Source: Acinetobacter tianfuensis (GTDB lineage Bacteria > Pseudomonadota > Gammaproteobacteria > Pseudomonadales > Moraxellaceae). From it: DNA of 64,000 nucleotides. The notes under the pieces are model-generated. The model saw nothing but the letters and a program-made list of their open reading frames with translations, ran no database searches and had not been told where the DNA came from. A program made the position numbers and the translations under genes. The stretch covers positions 186,001-250,000 of the forward strand of contig NZ_RAXV01000001.1 in the NCBI RefSeq assembly GCF_003611465.1. Reading direction: 5' to 3'. Below, in pieces: positions 28,226 to 36,972 of this stretch (its first letter is position 1; each line of letters starts with the position of its first letter).

Positions 28226-29635
28226 ATGGCGAACAAGGTCCTTCAACTCATCCAAGAAAGTGGCGCAAAATGGGTCGATTTTCGCTTTACTGATACTAAG
28301 GGTAAAGAACAACACGTAACTTATCCTGCAGATTCAATCGACGAAGATACGTTTGAAGATGGCAAAATGTTTGATGGCTCTTCAATTGCCGGCTGGAAAG
28401 GCATTGAAGCATCTGACATGATCCTACGTCCAGATGGTGAAGCTGGTTTTATTGACCCGTTCTTTGCTGAGCCTACAGTTGTTGTGACTTGTGACGTGAT
28501 CGAACCTTCAACTGGCCAAGGTTATGAACGTGATCCGCGCTCTATTGCTCGCCGCGCTGAAGAATACCTGAAATCTACAGGTATTGGTGATACGGCTTTC
28601 TTTGGTCCAGAACCAGAATTCTTCGTATTTGACGAAGTAAAATGGGACATCGATATGTCTGGCGCACGCCATACATTAATCGCTGAAGAAGCTGCTTGGT
28701 CTACTGGTAAAGATTATGAAGCTGGCAACTCTGGCCACCGTCCGCGCGTAAAAGGCGGTTACTTCCCAGTTCCGCCAGTTGATTCTTCACAAGACATGCG
28801 CGCTGATATGTGCGCGCGTATTGAAGACATCATGGGCCCAGGCCGTGTAGAGGTACACCACCACGAAGTTGCATCTTGCCAGCTTGAGATTGGTGTAAGC
28901 TTCAACACGATGGTGCGTAAAGCTGACGAAGTGCAGCAGTTCAAATATGCTGTTTGGAACGTTGCTCACCAATATGCTAAAACTGCGACTTTCATGCCAA
29001 AACCAATGGTGGGTGATAATGGTTCTGGCATGCACGTGCATGTTTCGATCTCTAAAGACGGCAAGAACTTGTTTGCTGGTGATGAATATGCGGGTCTTTC
29101 AGAAACTGCATTGTATTTCATCGGCGGTATTATTAAACATGCCCGTTCATTGAATGCAATCACAAACCCGTCTACTAACTCGTACAAGCGTTTAGTACCG
29201 CATTATGAAGCGCCGATTATGCTTGCTTACTCAGCGCGTAACCGTTCGGCTTCTATCCGTATTCCTTACGTTTCTAGCCCTAAAGGCAAACGTATTGAAG
29301 CGCGTTTCCCAGATCCAATGATGAACCCGTACTTAGGTTTTGCGGCGCTTCTTATGGCTGGTCTTGACGGTATTCAAAATAAGATCCACCCAGGCGAAGC
29401 TGCAGACAAAAACCTGTATGATCTTCCTCCTGAAGAAGAAGCTAAAATCCCTACAGTGGCTCATAGCTTAGATATGGCTCTTGAAGCGCTTGAAGCTGAT
29501 CACGAATACTTGCTTAAAGGCGGCGTGTTCACTAAAGAAATGCTTGATGCTTATATCGAACTTAAAACTGAAGAAGTTCGCCGTCTTAATACGACGACTC
29601 ACCCAGTTGAATTTGATATGTACTACAGCCTGTAA
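28226..29635 (+). CDS. glnA: Glutamine synthetase, type I
   Basis: The 469-residue GSI enzyme joins ammonia to glutamate. A GGAG site at 28212-28215 precedes two close ATGs (28220 and 28226); 28226 gives the usual 469 residues. Motifs include [17 protein letters not shown], the metal/glutamate site [15 protein letters not shown], the ATP site [33 protein letters not shown] and the adenylylation loop [14 protein letters not shown], whose Tyr is the target of GlnE. The sigma-54 promoter and NtrC-like sites upstream suggest nitrogen-regulated transcription. Confidence 0.97.
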   Translation: MANKVLQLIQESGAKWVDFRFTDTKGKEQHVTYPADSIDEDTFEDGKMFDGSSIAGWKGIEASDMILRPDGEAGFIDPFFAEPTVVVTCDVIEPSTGQGYERDPRSIARRAEEYLKSTGIGDTAFFGPEPEFFVFDEVKWDIDMSGARHTLIAEEAAWSTGKDYEAGNSGHRPRVKGGYFPVPPVDSSQDMRADMCARIEDIMGPGRVEVHHHEVASCQLEIGVSFNTMVRKADEVQQFKYAVWNVAHQYAKTATFMPKPMVGDNGSGMHVHVSISKDGKNLFAGDEYAGLSETALYFIGGIIKHARSLNAITNPSTNSYKRLVPHYEAPIMLAYSARNRSASIRIPYVSSPKGKRIEARFPDPMMNPYLGFAALLMAGLDGIQNKIHPGEAADKNLYDLPPEEEAKIPTVAHSLDMALEALEADHEYLLKGGVFTKEMLDAYIELKTEEVRRLNTTTHPVEFDMYYSL

Positions 29636-29655
29636 TTCGAACTTGAATTTAAGCT

Positions 29656-29688
29656 TAAAAAAGCCCGCGTTTATCGCGGGCTTTTTTT
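29656..29688 (+). terminator. Terminator of glnA
   Basis: AAAAAAGCCCGCG / CGCGGGCTTTTTTT hairpin with a 5-nt loop, 21 bp after the glnA stop. Confidence 0.92.
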
Positions 29689-29734
29689 GTGTCTTGCGTT
29701 ATGATGGCTGTATCTGAAAATTTATAGAGCAGTT

Positions 29735-30013
29735 ATGGCTAAACCGCGTAAAAAACATATTGGTTTTTTTCCTTGGATTGATCCTAAAGATCATACAAAG
29801 GGTTTTAAACTTAACTTTTCAGAAGTGACATATTTAGAAATAGGCCGTACTGTAGAGGGGTATAAGCAGGCTCAGTTTGTCGAACTGAAAAACCCTGAGC
29901 TGGCGCTTGCTTTTGATTATCCTGAAAATTTTTACTTAAGTGCTGAAGGGCTGATTTTAGTGAAAACACCGCAAGGCAAATTTGAAGTGATTGCAAAAAC
30001 AGACAATGCCTAA
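29735..30013 (+). CDS. Small basic protein of unknown function
   Basis: A 92-residue cytosolic protein beginning MAKPRKKHIGFFPWIDPKDH, with a compact alternating pattern and no signal peptide or membrane segment. It has no recognised family. It sits behind the glnA terminator and converges with the deacetylase gene. Confidence 0.65.
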   Translation: MAKPRKKHIGFFPWIDPKDHTKGFKLNFSEVTYLEIGRTVEGYKQAQFVELKNPELALAFDYPENFYLSAEGLILVKTPQGKFEVIAKTDNA

Positions 30014-30048
30014 ATATGCATCATTTAGATGACATATTTTATTGCACA

Positions 30049-30963
30049 TTAATCTAAATTGAAGCGTTCTAAATTGTCTGTTTCATAAGGCGCATCTTCT
30101 GCTGGGTAGCGCAGTGATGTATTGCCTTGAGTTTTGGCAATCGACCAGATAATGCTTTCACCAGCCGGCAGATTTTGACTGGTTTGTTGATAAAGAGGAT
30201 CTTGGAGGGCTTGTTTTGCAGAAATAAAGTCCCAGCCATGTTGCTGAAAAGACCTAACTGCATCCGTTAAAAATGCCGCATTAATAGCATTCACATGCAA
30301 AAGCAAAACATGCTGCGGCGAACGTTTTAATGTGAGCATTGCAAGTTGATCATAATAATTTGCTCGGTCAAGCAGGTGGGTAATATAAGCTTGTTTTAGG
30401 CGTTCTAATTTTGCGGTATCGCCATGTTTTAGATAGTCTAAATATTTTCGATTATAAAACCAGTCACTAGCATCAATACTGACAGCGCCTAATTGGTAGC
30501 TGTTTTCATGCAGCCAGCTTTTTACAGCATTCCGTTTTTCAGCAGTATTGCCTTCTTTTAGAAAGGGGAAGCGGTAGATACGTTGATAATGAGGTAAATC
30601 ACTAAATGCGGTATCGGCCATTTGGATACTTTGAATATAGCTGCCAGCTGTGACATTGGGGTTATTTAGATTTTGGTGAAAGGCGCTGTGATTGCCAATG
30701 GTATGCCCGTTGATGCCCCATGACCGAATCAGCTGCTTGCCCTGAGCGTCGCCAATTTTAATCAGGCTTGGAAATACAATAGTTTGAATATTTTGATCTT
30801 TCAGCTGCTGTAAAATTTTGCTGTTAATGTGTTCTGCCTGAGCATTGAGTGCAGGATTTAACCCATCATCAAAGCTGAGTGCGATCGATTTTGCATTTAT
30901 TGAAAATGAACAAAAAATTGCTGTAAGGCTGATGAAAAACTTTTGGGTCTTTAAATGGATCAT
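30049..30963 (-). CDS. Polysaccharide deacetylase family protein (NodB fold)
   Basis: The 304-residue exported protein has a signal peptide (KFFISLTAIFCSFSINAKS) and a NodB-type fold. SIALSFDDGLNP gives the catalytic and metal Asp pair, and GHTIGNHSAFHQNL gives the two metal His residues, both with usual spacing. RIYRFPFLKEGN and LLLHVNAINAAF correspond to the later substrate and catalytic His motifs. The substrate is probably a periplasmic acylated sugar polymer, not determined. Confidence 0.85.
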   Translation of the reverse strand: MIHLKTQKFFISLTAIFCSFSINAKSIALSFDDGLNPALNAQAEHINSKILQQLKDQNIQTIVFPSLIKIGDAQGKQLIRSWGINGHTIGNHSAFHQNLNNPNVTAGSYIQSIQMADTAFSDLPHYQRIYRFPFLKEGNTAEKRNAVKSWLHENSYQLGAVSIDASDWFYNRKYLDYLKHGDTAKLERLKQAYITHLLDRANYYDQLAMLTLKRSPQHVLLLHVNAINAAFLTDAVRSFQQHGWDFISAKQALQDPLYQQTSQNLPAGESIIWSIAKTQGNTSLRYPAEDAPYETDNLERFNLD

Positions 30964-31144
30964 TTTGCTTTAAATAGATTATTTATTTTAGCCAGCATAG
31001 TAGCATTGATGCGTGTGGAATATTTGTAAGAGATGTAATTTATGGTTTTGAGAGTATATTTAAAACGTGGTGAGCAACAGGTATTTATGAAAAATACAGC
31101 TGAGTCCGTTAAACTAGGCAGGGTTATTTAAGGTAAGCAGAAAC

Positions 31145-31648
31145 ATGCAGGAACAGCACGGTTTAACACGTGAGAGTGAAATTCCATCCGCATTGAAACA
31201 ATGGCTTTATGCTTCCGGCTCATTAACATTGCAATTGACTGAATTGGCTGGCGGCCAGTTTGCAGTTCAGCCTGTAACAGAGCATTTTCAGCGTTTAAAT
31301 AGGAAAGATGCGCAGTGGATGAATATGCCTTTTCATCATACTTCTTGGGTACGTGAAAGCTGTTTATATGGCAGTGAAGCTGAGCCTTGGGTAAAAGCAA
31401 AAAGTATTTTTCCTATTCTTAGTCTGCACAGCCGTGCACGTATTTTTAGGCATATTCGGACAAAACCCATCGGCTTTTTTTTATTTCAACGGACAAGCCC
31501 TGCTTGTGAGCGCCGAGTGGTGCGTCTTGCTGATGGCTGGACACGTCAGAGCTGTTATACTTGGCATGGCTGTAAGTTCATTGTACAGGAAACTTTTTTG
31601 CCTGCTTTTGAACGGTTTTTACAGCAGCGATCAAACATCATTGAATAA
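31145..31648 (+). CDS. ubiC: Chorismate pyruvate-lyase
   Basis: The 167-residue enzyme releases pyruvate from chorismate to give 4-hydroxybenzoate for ubiquinone synthesis. It is close to E. coli UbiC (165) in length and carries the WVRESCLYGSEAEPWVKAKSIFP-like central motif, with the catalytic Arg and the Glu of UbiC-like enzymes, and RRVVRLADGWTRQSCYTW. It is followed after 9 bp by ubiA, whose product uses its product. Confidence 0.93.
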   Translation: MQEQHGLTRESEIPSALKQWLYASGSLTLQLTELAGGQFAVQPVTEHFQRLNRKDAQWMNMPFHHTSWVRESCLYGSEAEPWVKAKSIFPILSLHSRARIFRHIRTKPIGFFLFQRTSPACERRVVRLADGWTRQSCYTWHGCKFIVQETFLPAFERFLQQRSNIIE

Positions 31649-31657
31649 AGGACTGTC

Positions 31658-32539
31658 ATGGCCGCAGTGCAGCAAATTTCTTGGCGTCAGCGTTTAGAAG
31701 CATATTATTATTTGTGCCGTTTTGATAAGCCTATTGGCACAGAGCTGGTGTTCTGGCCAACCATGTGGGCGCTTTGGATTGCCAATCAAGGTACACCGCA
31801 GTTAGGTGTTCTTATTCCAATGATTTTGGGTACGGTGTTTATGCGTGCAGCGGGCTGTGCAATTAATGATTTTGCAGACCGTAAGGTGGATGGCGCGGTT
31901 GAAAGAACCAAAAACCGTCCGTTGGCAACGGGTGTAATCAGCGCTAAAGAGGCAATTTATGTTTTTGTCTTTTTAGTAGCGGCTAGCGCCTGCATGCTAT
32001 TTTTTCTGCCTATCGAAACATTTTACTGCTCTTTCGGAGCTTTGTTTTTGGCTTTCATTTATCCATTTATGAAGCGCTATACGCATTTGCCGCAAGTATT
32101 TTTAGGCGCGGCTTTTTCATGGTCTATTCCTATGGCATATACTGCTGTGGGGCATCCTTTGGATCTGACGTGCTGGCTGCTTTATTTTGGCAATTTGGCT
32201 TGGACGGTTGCATACGATACGCAATATGCCATTACAGACCGTGAATATGATTTAAAAATTGGTGTGAAATCGACAGCGATTTTATTTGGCCGATTTGATA
32301 TTCAAATCATTTCATTGCTGCAGTTGCTGAGTATTGTACTGATTGGTTCGGCTTTATATCTCGAAAATCTATTTTTCCCATTCGGTTTAATTGCCTTGTT
32401 TGCTGTAGCTGTTGACTTTATTTATCAATGGAGAAAAACGCGTCATCGAGATCCGCAATTGTGTTTTTGGGCATTTAGACATAACCGCTGGATTGGTTTT
32501 ATAGTTTTTGCAGGTATATTTGCCGCGTTGAGTGTTTAA
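31658..32539 (+). CDS. ubiA: 4-hydroxybenzoate polyprenyltransferase
   Basis: The 293-residue inner-membrane protein with about eight helices attaches the polyprenyl chain to 4-hydroxybenzoate. The two Asp-rich prenyl-diphosphate motifs are NDFADRKVD (near residue 70) and DTQYAITDREYD (near residue 190). It starts at the ATG at 31658 with AAAGGA upstream, 9 bp after ubiC, and is surely cotranscribed with it. Confidence 0.95.
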   Translation: MAAVQQISWRQRLEAYYYLCRFDKPIGTELVFWPTMWALWIANQGTPQLGVLIPMILGTVFMRAAGCAINDFADRKVDGAVERTKNRPLATGVISAKEAIYVFVFLVAASACMLFFLPIETFYCSFGALFLAFIYPFMKRYTHLPQVFLGAAFSWSIPMAYTAVGHPLDLTCWLLYFGNLAWTVAYDTQYAITDREYDLKIGVKSTAILFGRFDIQIISLLQLLSIVLIGSALYLENLFFPFGLIALFAVAVDFIYQWRKTRHRDPQLCFWAFRHNRWIGFIVFAGIFAALSV

Positions 32540-32570
32540 TGTCATTGATCTGAAACATTTTAAAATGATC

Positions 32571-32599
32571 AAAAGCATCCTATTCGGGTGCTTTTTTTT
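32571..32599 (+). terminator. Terminator of ubiCA
   Basis: AAAAGCATCC / GGGTGCTTTTTTT hairpin 31 bp after ubiA. Confidence 0.85.
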
Positions 32600-32663
32600 A
32601 TGCTTAATTAATAAAGATCTCAGGTTGAGATAGTCGCGATAACAAAAAAGAAGGATAGGGAAT

Positions 32664-33863
32664 ATGAATGTAAATTTAAAAAACAGCTTGTTGGCAACGA
32701 TGTGTTCATCGGCACTATTCTTAACGGCTTGTGGCGGGGACGGCGGTGATTTTACATATACAAAGTCTGACGTGGCTGCTTATGGTGTTGATGCAGATGT
32801 GTCGGTATTAGCAGGGAAACATGAAATTTTAACTTATAAAATGCAAAGTGTGCTGAAAACGGATATTGATGCGACGACATTAGTATTTATTCCGAAAGGC
32901 ACTGCACCAGCAGGTGGCTGGCCAGTGGTAGTTTGGGCGCATGGTACTACAGGGGCAGCGGATAAATGTGCGCCTTCAAATAATCCATTGGATGGCGGTG
33001 AAAAGGATTTAGTCAAAGAACTGCTGTCACGCGGTTATGCTGTAGTTGCGCCAGACTATGAGGGGTTGGGCAATACAAAAGTAGCGCATCCTTATTTGAA
33101 TTTGAGCAGTGCGGCAGTTTCTATTTTGGGTGCATTAGATGCGGCTAACAAAAAGTATGGTAATTTATCTAAAAATTGGAGTGTTGTAGGCTGGTCACAA
33201 GGTGGTCATGCTGCATTGGCGGCAGCAGAGTTCCATAGTGCTTTGCCAACATATAATTATAAAGGGGCAGTTGCTATTGCTCCTGCTTCGTATTTGGCTC
33301 CGACTTTAGAAAATGGGATGGATTATGCCTTAGGTTTAGCCCAATCAGGACCGCAGGGGCTGACTGAAGCTGTGCCAATTGCGGCGACACTATATACTTA
33401 TGCGGCCATCGTAAGTTCTGGAATCAAAGCAGGGAATACTGCATTTAACTATAATCAGGCCTTCTTAAATGACAAAACCTCAATTGCCAGTCAAGCAGAA
33501 AGTTTATGCTCACCTGAATTGGCACGTATCTTTGCTGGGGATATTCAGTCGACATTGGCGGGTAATGGCGGGGATTACTCGAAATATCAGGCACTGCAGC
33601 CAAAATTCTTAGATGATGCTGATATTAAAAAATATCTTGCGGAGAATACGCCTGCAAAAGTAAAACTTGATAAGCCAGTGGTTATTTTCCAAGGTACAGC
33701 TGATACGACTGTTCCGTATCTCATCACACAGCAGTTAGAGAGCTATATGCTAAGTCAGAAAACGGATGTACGTTTGATTACGAAGGTGAATGAAACACAT
33801 GGCACCTCATTCTCGAATAATATTGCAGAAATTTCTGACGAAGTTGATGAACTGATGAACTAA
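32664..33863 (+). CDS. Lipoprotein alpha/beta-hydrolase (secretory lipase/esterase-like)
   Basis: The 399-residue protein has a lipoprotein signal peptide (LLATMCSSALFLTACGG, lipobox LTAC) and an alpha/beta-hydrolase fold. The nucleophile Ser178 sits in VVGWSQGGHAALA; the acid and base are probably Asp in IFQGTADTTVPYL and His in NETHGTSF. An early HGTTG gives the oxyanion hole. It is anchored to a membrane facing the periplasm or outside. The substrate is an ester or lipid by family. Confidence 0.85.
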   Translation: MNVNLKNSLLATMCSSALFLTACGGDGGDFTYTKSDVAAYGVDADVSVLAGKHEILTYKMQSVLKTDIDATTLVFIPKGTAPAGGWPVVVWAHGTTGAADKCAPSNNPLDGGEKDLVKELLSRGYAVVAPDYEGLGNTKVAHPYLNLSSAAVSILGALDAANKKYGNLSKNWSVVGWSQGGHAALAAAEFHSALPTYNYKGAVAIAPASYLAPTLENGMDYALGLAQSGPQGLTEAVPIAATLYTYAAIVSSGIKAGNTAFNYNQAFLNDKTSIASQAESLCSPELARIFAGDIQSTLAGNGGDYSKYQALQPKFLDDADIKKYLAENTPAKVKLDKPVVIFQGTADTTVPYLITQQLESYMLSQKTDVRLITKVNETHGTSFSNNIAEISDEVDELMN

Positions 33864-34346
33864 CTTTGCTATCAGTGAAATAAAGGGTCTTTAGACCCTT
33901 TATTTAATTCAGAACTACAGTTCTCAATTTATTACAAATTAAATGCAAAGCCTAATGCTTAGAGTTTTTCCTATAGCTTGCATAGAGTTTTAGCAGCTCA
34001 ATATCGAAATCTATTTCTATAATCTGTACATCATGATTTAAAAATTTCAGTCAATATTCGGGTGCAAAGCTGTAACCCATGCCCACATTAAAAATAAATA
34101 TGCTGTAATATATAGGTGATCTAGCGCATATTGCAGTGCGGAATTTATTCTAAAGTAATAATCTTATTAGTTTTTTAGAATACTGGTAGTGTGCTTTGTT
34201 TGCTTGGTATCTGAATATTAAAAACCGGTTTTAGAGCTGGTTTTTATTTTTTAACAAGATATAAGCTGTAAAAAGTATAACTTGAGGCATTTGTATTTTT
34301 TGCTATATTGTTTGGCCAAATTGACTTAGATGATGTGAGAAAGCCA
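33864..34346. other. Gap between the lipase and a small membrane-protein gene
   Basis: About 480 bp of AT-rich sequence. It holds the lipase terminator (33878-33905) and no convincing gene. Confidence 0.5.
33878..33905. terminator. Terminator after the lipase gene
   Basis: AAATAAAGGGTC / GACCCTTTATTT palindrome with a 4-nt loop. Confidence 0.8.
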
Positions 34347-34604
34347 ATGACTCAGCCAGATGTAAAGCCAAACAATAAGAAAAAAATTATCCTAATGACT
34401 TTAGGGCTTATGTTTCCTGTATTTTTGGTAGGTATGGCTTTTTTAGCGGTTAAAAGCGATGCAAAAAATCAAGCTGAATATGCCCGTCAAAAAGCTGAAA
34501 TGATGGAGCGCATTAAAGCTAAAGAAGCTGAGAATGTTCAGTTGACACAGCAGCAGGCTGCAAGTGAAGCCGAGCTTGCAGCATCGGAAGCGGCTGAAAA
34601 ATAA
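34347..34604 (+). CDS. Small single-span membrane protein, unknown function
   Basis: The 85-residue product starts at the ATG at 34347 (MTQPDVKPNNKKK). One transmembrane helix (IILMTLGLMFPVFLVGMAFLAV) is followed by a highly charged, Ala/Glu/Gln-rich helix likely to form a coiled coil (KAEMMERIKAKEAENVQLTQ). No family was recognised. The positive N-terminus predicts the C-terminal helix in the periplasm. Confidence 0.65.
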   Translation: MTQPDVKPNNKKKIILMTLGLMFPVFLVGMAFLAVKSDAKNQAEYARQKAEMMERIKAKEAENVQLTQQQAASEAELAASEAAEK

Positions 34605-34652
34605 AGCTGGTATAAGCAGAATGCGCTTGAGCTAATCTGCTTTTAATGATGT

Positions 34653-34680
34653 AAAAGGCCTATTTGAATAGGCCTTTTTT
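34653..34680. terminator. Bidirectional terminator
   Basis: AAAAGGCCTATT / AATAGGCCTTTTTT between convergent genes. Confidence 0.88.
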
Positions 34681-35158
34681 ATTGGATGTCACTTTTGAGT
34701 GTGCTGATGCTTGGGATGTGGGTATAGCGGATGACGCGGTATCCTGCTTCTTGCAGCATAGCGTCCCGTTCAGCATCTTCTTGCTCTTTGCCGAGGTGTG
34801 AGGGGTTGTCCAGCTCAATAACTGCGACTACATTGAAGTCTTGATCTAAAATGACAAAGTCAGTGACTTTACGGTTGAACAGGTTGCGTATTTTGTATTG
34901 GTGGTTCGTAATTAAGGCACTGAAAGCAACTTGAGCTAATACATGATATTGCGGGAAAGCGCTGAGGAGGCGTGTATACATTTTGCTTTCGAAAGCGGTA
35001 ATGACACGGCGCGGATAGAACTTTTGCTTTTTATAAAAAAGATGCGGGAACAGCAGGCAAAGCAGAGTAAGGCTGGCCAAACAGCCAATAATGAAGAAAA
35101 TGGATTGACTTAAATTGAACACGGTAAAAAGCTTAATATAAGAAAAAGCCCACGTCAT
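34679..35158 (-). CDS. DUF2726 domain protein with N-terminal membrane segment
   Basis: The 159-residue protein has an N-terminal hydrophobic helix (SIFFIIGCLASLTLLCLLF) and a DUF2726 domain (about residues 45-155) of restriction-endonuclease-like type. TDFVILDQDFNVVAVIELD has the D...ExD pattern of a PD-(D/E)XK core, followed by RDAMLQEAGYRVIRY. Such proteins may bind or cut nucleic acid, but the role is unknown. The only upstream Met lies inside the terminator hairpin of the neighbouring tRNA-Asn and lacks a ribosome site; a GTG at 35122 is another possible start. Confidence 0.75.
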   Translation of the reverse strand: MTWAFSYIKLFTVFNLSQSIFFIIGCLASLTLLCLLFPHLFYKKQKFYPRRVITAFESKMYTRLLSAFPQYHVLAQVAFSALITNHQYKIRNLFNRKVTDFVILDQDFNVVAVIELDNPSHLGKEQEDAERDAMLQEAGYRVIRYTHIPSISTLKSDIQ

Positions 35159-35175
35159 AATGCGTGGGCTTTTTT
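35143..35175 (-). terminator. Terminator of tRNA-Asn copy 1
   Basis: AAAAAGCCCACG / CGTGGGCTTTTTT with loop TCATAATG. The DUF2726 start codon falls within it on the same strand. Confidence 0.85.
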
Positions 35176-35182
35176 AGAATTT

Positions 35183-35258
35183 TGGCTCTCCCACCTGGGC
35201 TCGAACCAGGGACCTGCGGATTAACAGTCCGTCGCTCTACCGACTGAGCTATGGGAGA
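35183..35258 (-). tRNA. tRNA-Asn(GTT), copy 1
   Basis: A 76-nt cloverleaf with encoded CCA. The acceptor stem is TCTCCCA/TGGGAGA, the anticodon loop reads CTGTTAA (anticodon GTT) and the T-arm is GGTTCGAGCC. It is identical to copy 2. Confidence 0.97.
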
Positions 35259-35269
35259 ATCTGGAATGA

Positions 35270-35298
35270 ATTGTATGGGGCAAAGTCAGTCGGGTCAA
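35270..35298 (-). promoter_or_regulatory. Promoter of tRNA-Asn copy 1
   Basis: On the minus strand TTGACC (35293-35298), a 17-bp spacer and TACAAT (35270-35275), ending 12 bp before the tRNA. The same layout recurs at the other two units. Confidence 0.8.
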
Positions 35299-35769
35299 GT
35301 GGTTCAGACGCTAAAGCACTATTAAATAGTTTGATTGGATTAAAAGTAATCAAATTTACCAGTTAATGTTTAGGATTCAGCTGCTTAATGGCTTGAGTGC
35401 AGTGTTCTGCTGTTCTGTTGCGGGATGCTTTGGGGTTTAGCTACGCCTTAACTTTAGTTTGCAGCTGATGCCGTTGAGTTTGCTAGTTCATAGGTGTTTT
35501 TAGGTGAATTAAAATAGGCGCTCATACACATAAGTGAAGCTTGTCTGGTGTTTTCAGATTATTAGGTACATTGGAAAGCAATAAAGACTGCAAAAATTAA
35601 AGTGATCTAAAAAATTAAATATTTCAGCTATGGTCAATCTATTTTTTTTATTTCCTTACAGTTATTTATGACCAATACACAACTTATTTAACATACTGTA
35701 AGTAAATTATTTTGAATAGAGCGGGGGCTTAGCTGGCTGTTGTAAATGATTGGATGGGGGGTATAGACG

Positions 35770-35804
35770 AAAAAAAGCCCATGTCATAATGCATGGGCTT
35801 TTTT
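35770..35804 (-). terminator. Terminator of tRNA-Asn copy 2
   Basis: AAAAAAGCCCATG / CATGGGCTTTTTT, with the same TCATAATG loop as copy 1. Confidence 0.85.
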
Positions 35805-35811
35805 AGAATTT

Positions 35812-35887
35812 TGGCTCTCCCACCTGGGCTCGAACCAGGGACCTGCGGATTAACAGTCCGTCGCTCTACCGACTGAGCTATGGGAGA
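35812..35887 (-). tRNA. tRNA-Asn(GTT), copy 2
   Basis: A 76-nt sequence identical to copy 1, with encoded CCA. Confidence 0.97.
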
Positions 35888-35898
35888 ATCTGGAAGGC

Positions 35899-35927
35899 AT
35901 TCTATGTGTCTCAAGCGTTGTGGTCAA
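35899..35927 (-). promoter_or_regulatory. Promoter of tRNA-Asn copy 2
   Basis: TTGACC (35922-35927), 17-bp spacer, TAGAAT (35899-35904), 12 bp before the tRNA. Confidence 0.8.
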
Positions 35928-36079
35928 GTATAAGAATGGAAAAAATATACTTTTTACTATTAATTGATTTAAAAAAGGGCAATAAATAGAGTTTAAGCAG
36001 CGAAACCAGTTTTTTACTGTGCTATACGGAACTTAATTATTTTAAAGCAAGATGAGCTTGAGGTTAAAGCAGCGGCTAT

Positions 36080-36113
36080 AAAAAAAGCCCAAGTCATAGT
36101 GCTTGGGCTTTTT
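36080..36113 (-). terminator. Terminator of tRNA-Asn copies 3-4
   Basis: AAAAAAGCCCAAG / CTTGGGCTTTTT with loop TCATAGTG. The stem differs from the other two but stays paired. Confidence 0.85.
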
Positions 36114-36120
36114 AGAATCT

Positions 36121-36196
36121 TGGCTCTTCCACCTGGGCTCGAACCAGGGACCTGCGGATTAACAGTCCGTCGCTCTACCGACTGAGCTATGGAAGA
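36121..36196 (-). tRNA. tRNA-Asn(GTT), copy 3
   Basis: A 76-nt gene, same body as the others. The acceptor stem is TCTTCCA/TGGAAGA, a compensated pair change relative to copies 1 and 2. It is separated from copy 4 by only 5 nt and transcribed after it. Confidence 0.96.
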
Positions 36197-36201
36197 ATAG
36201 A

Positions 36202-36277
36202 TGGCTCTCCAACCTGGGCTCGAACCAGGGACCTGCGGATTAACAGTCCGTCGCTCTACCGACTGAGCTATTGGAGA
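36202..36277 (-). tRNA. tRNA-Asn(GTT), copy 4
   Basis: A 76-nt gene with acceptor stem TCTCCAA/TTGGAGA, another compensated change. It is first in a two-tRNA transcript with copy 3. Confidence 0.96.
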
Positions 36278-36704
36278 ATCTGATGCGCATTTTAGGGATG
36301 AAAGCTAAGGCGGTCAAGTGAAAATGGAAGATTAAGCACTTAAATGTTTTTTTATTATCCAAAGTGAGATTTATTGCTTATTAATTGATTCTTTTGGGCT
36401 TTTGGTAGGGTTAAAAGTTGTCAGAATACTTCAGCTTTTATAGTTAGATGAGTGATGGATGGGGTTGAGAGTTGGGTTACGTTAGATTGCTATTCTATTC
36501 CAAACATGCGGAAAGCACTGCGTGCCGAAATTCTATGCGCAAGATTTTAACTTAAATAAAGTAATTTTTTGATCTTATATAGGATGAATCATAAACAGGA
36601 AGTAATGGAAAAATTATTTTAAGAAAATTTAACCAGACTACTTGTTATTAGTATTACTTATGAATTATTATTTTTATATGTTAATTATTGATATGAGGTT
36701 TTGT
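36278..36704. other. AT-rich spacer right of the tRNA-Asn cluster
   Basis: About 430 bp. Apart from the copy 4 promoter at its left end, nothing recognisable; no integrase or partial tRNA repeat is seen. Confidence 0.5.
36289..36317 (-). promoter_or_regulatory. Promoter of tRNA-Asn copies 4 and 3
   Basis: TTGACC (36312-36317), 17-bp spacer, TAAAAT (36289-36294), 12 bp before copy 4. Confidence 0.8.
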
Positions 36705-36917
36705 ATGAAGTTAGGTGATAAAGTAGTCTTAAAGACACCTTTTTCATCTCCAATAATGATTGTTCGTTCAATTAATGGAGATGATGTGTGTTGTGAATTT
36801 GAAATTAATGGTTGGACACAAGAAGTAAACTTAAAAGAAAATCTTTTAAAAACTAGTCCGCCAGAAGTACCTATAGGTATGATTGAAATTGATATTTTTG
36901 GTTGGAAGAGTGAATAA
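36705..36917 (+). CDS. YodC-like (DUF2158) small protein
   Basis: A 70-residue protein starting at the ATG at 36705 with GAGG six bases upstream. The MKLGDKVVLKT...PIMIVRSINGDDVCCEFEINGW pattern resembles the YodC/DUF2158 fold, a small beta-barrel-like domain of unknown function. Its base composition is more AT-rich than the core genes around it, as in the neighbouring DUF2971 gene. Confidence 0.65.
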   Translation: MKLGDKVVLKTPFSSPIMIVRSINGDDVCCEFEINGWTQEVNLKENLLKTSPPEVPIGMIEIDIFGWKSE

Positions 36918-36972
36918 AAGTACATCTCACCACTTAGTCGAAGATATCTTTAGTGGTGAGACCACTTGTGCT

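Larger units (their letters stand above)
35259..35811. other. Spacer between tRNA-Asn copies 1 and 2
   Basis: About 550 bp without a convincing gene. It contains the copy 1 promoter at its left end and the copy 2 terminator at its right end. Confidence 0.5.
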
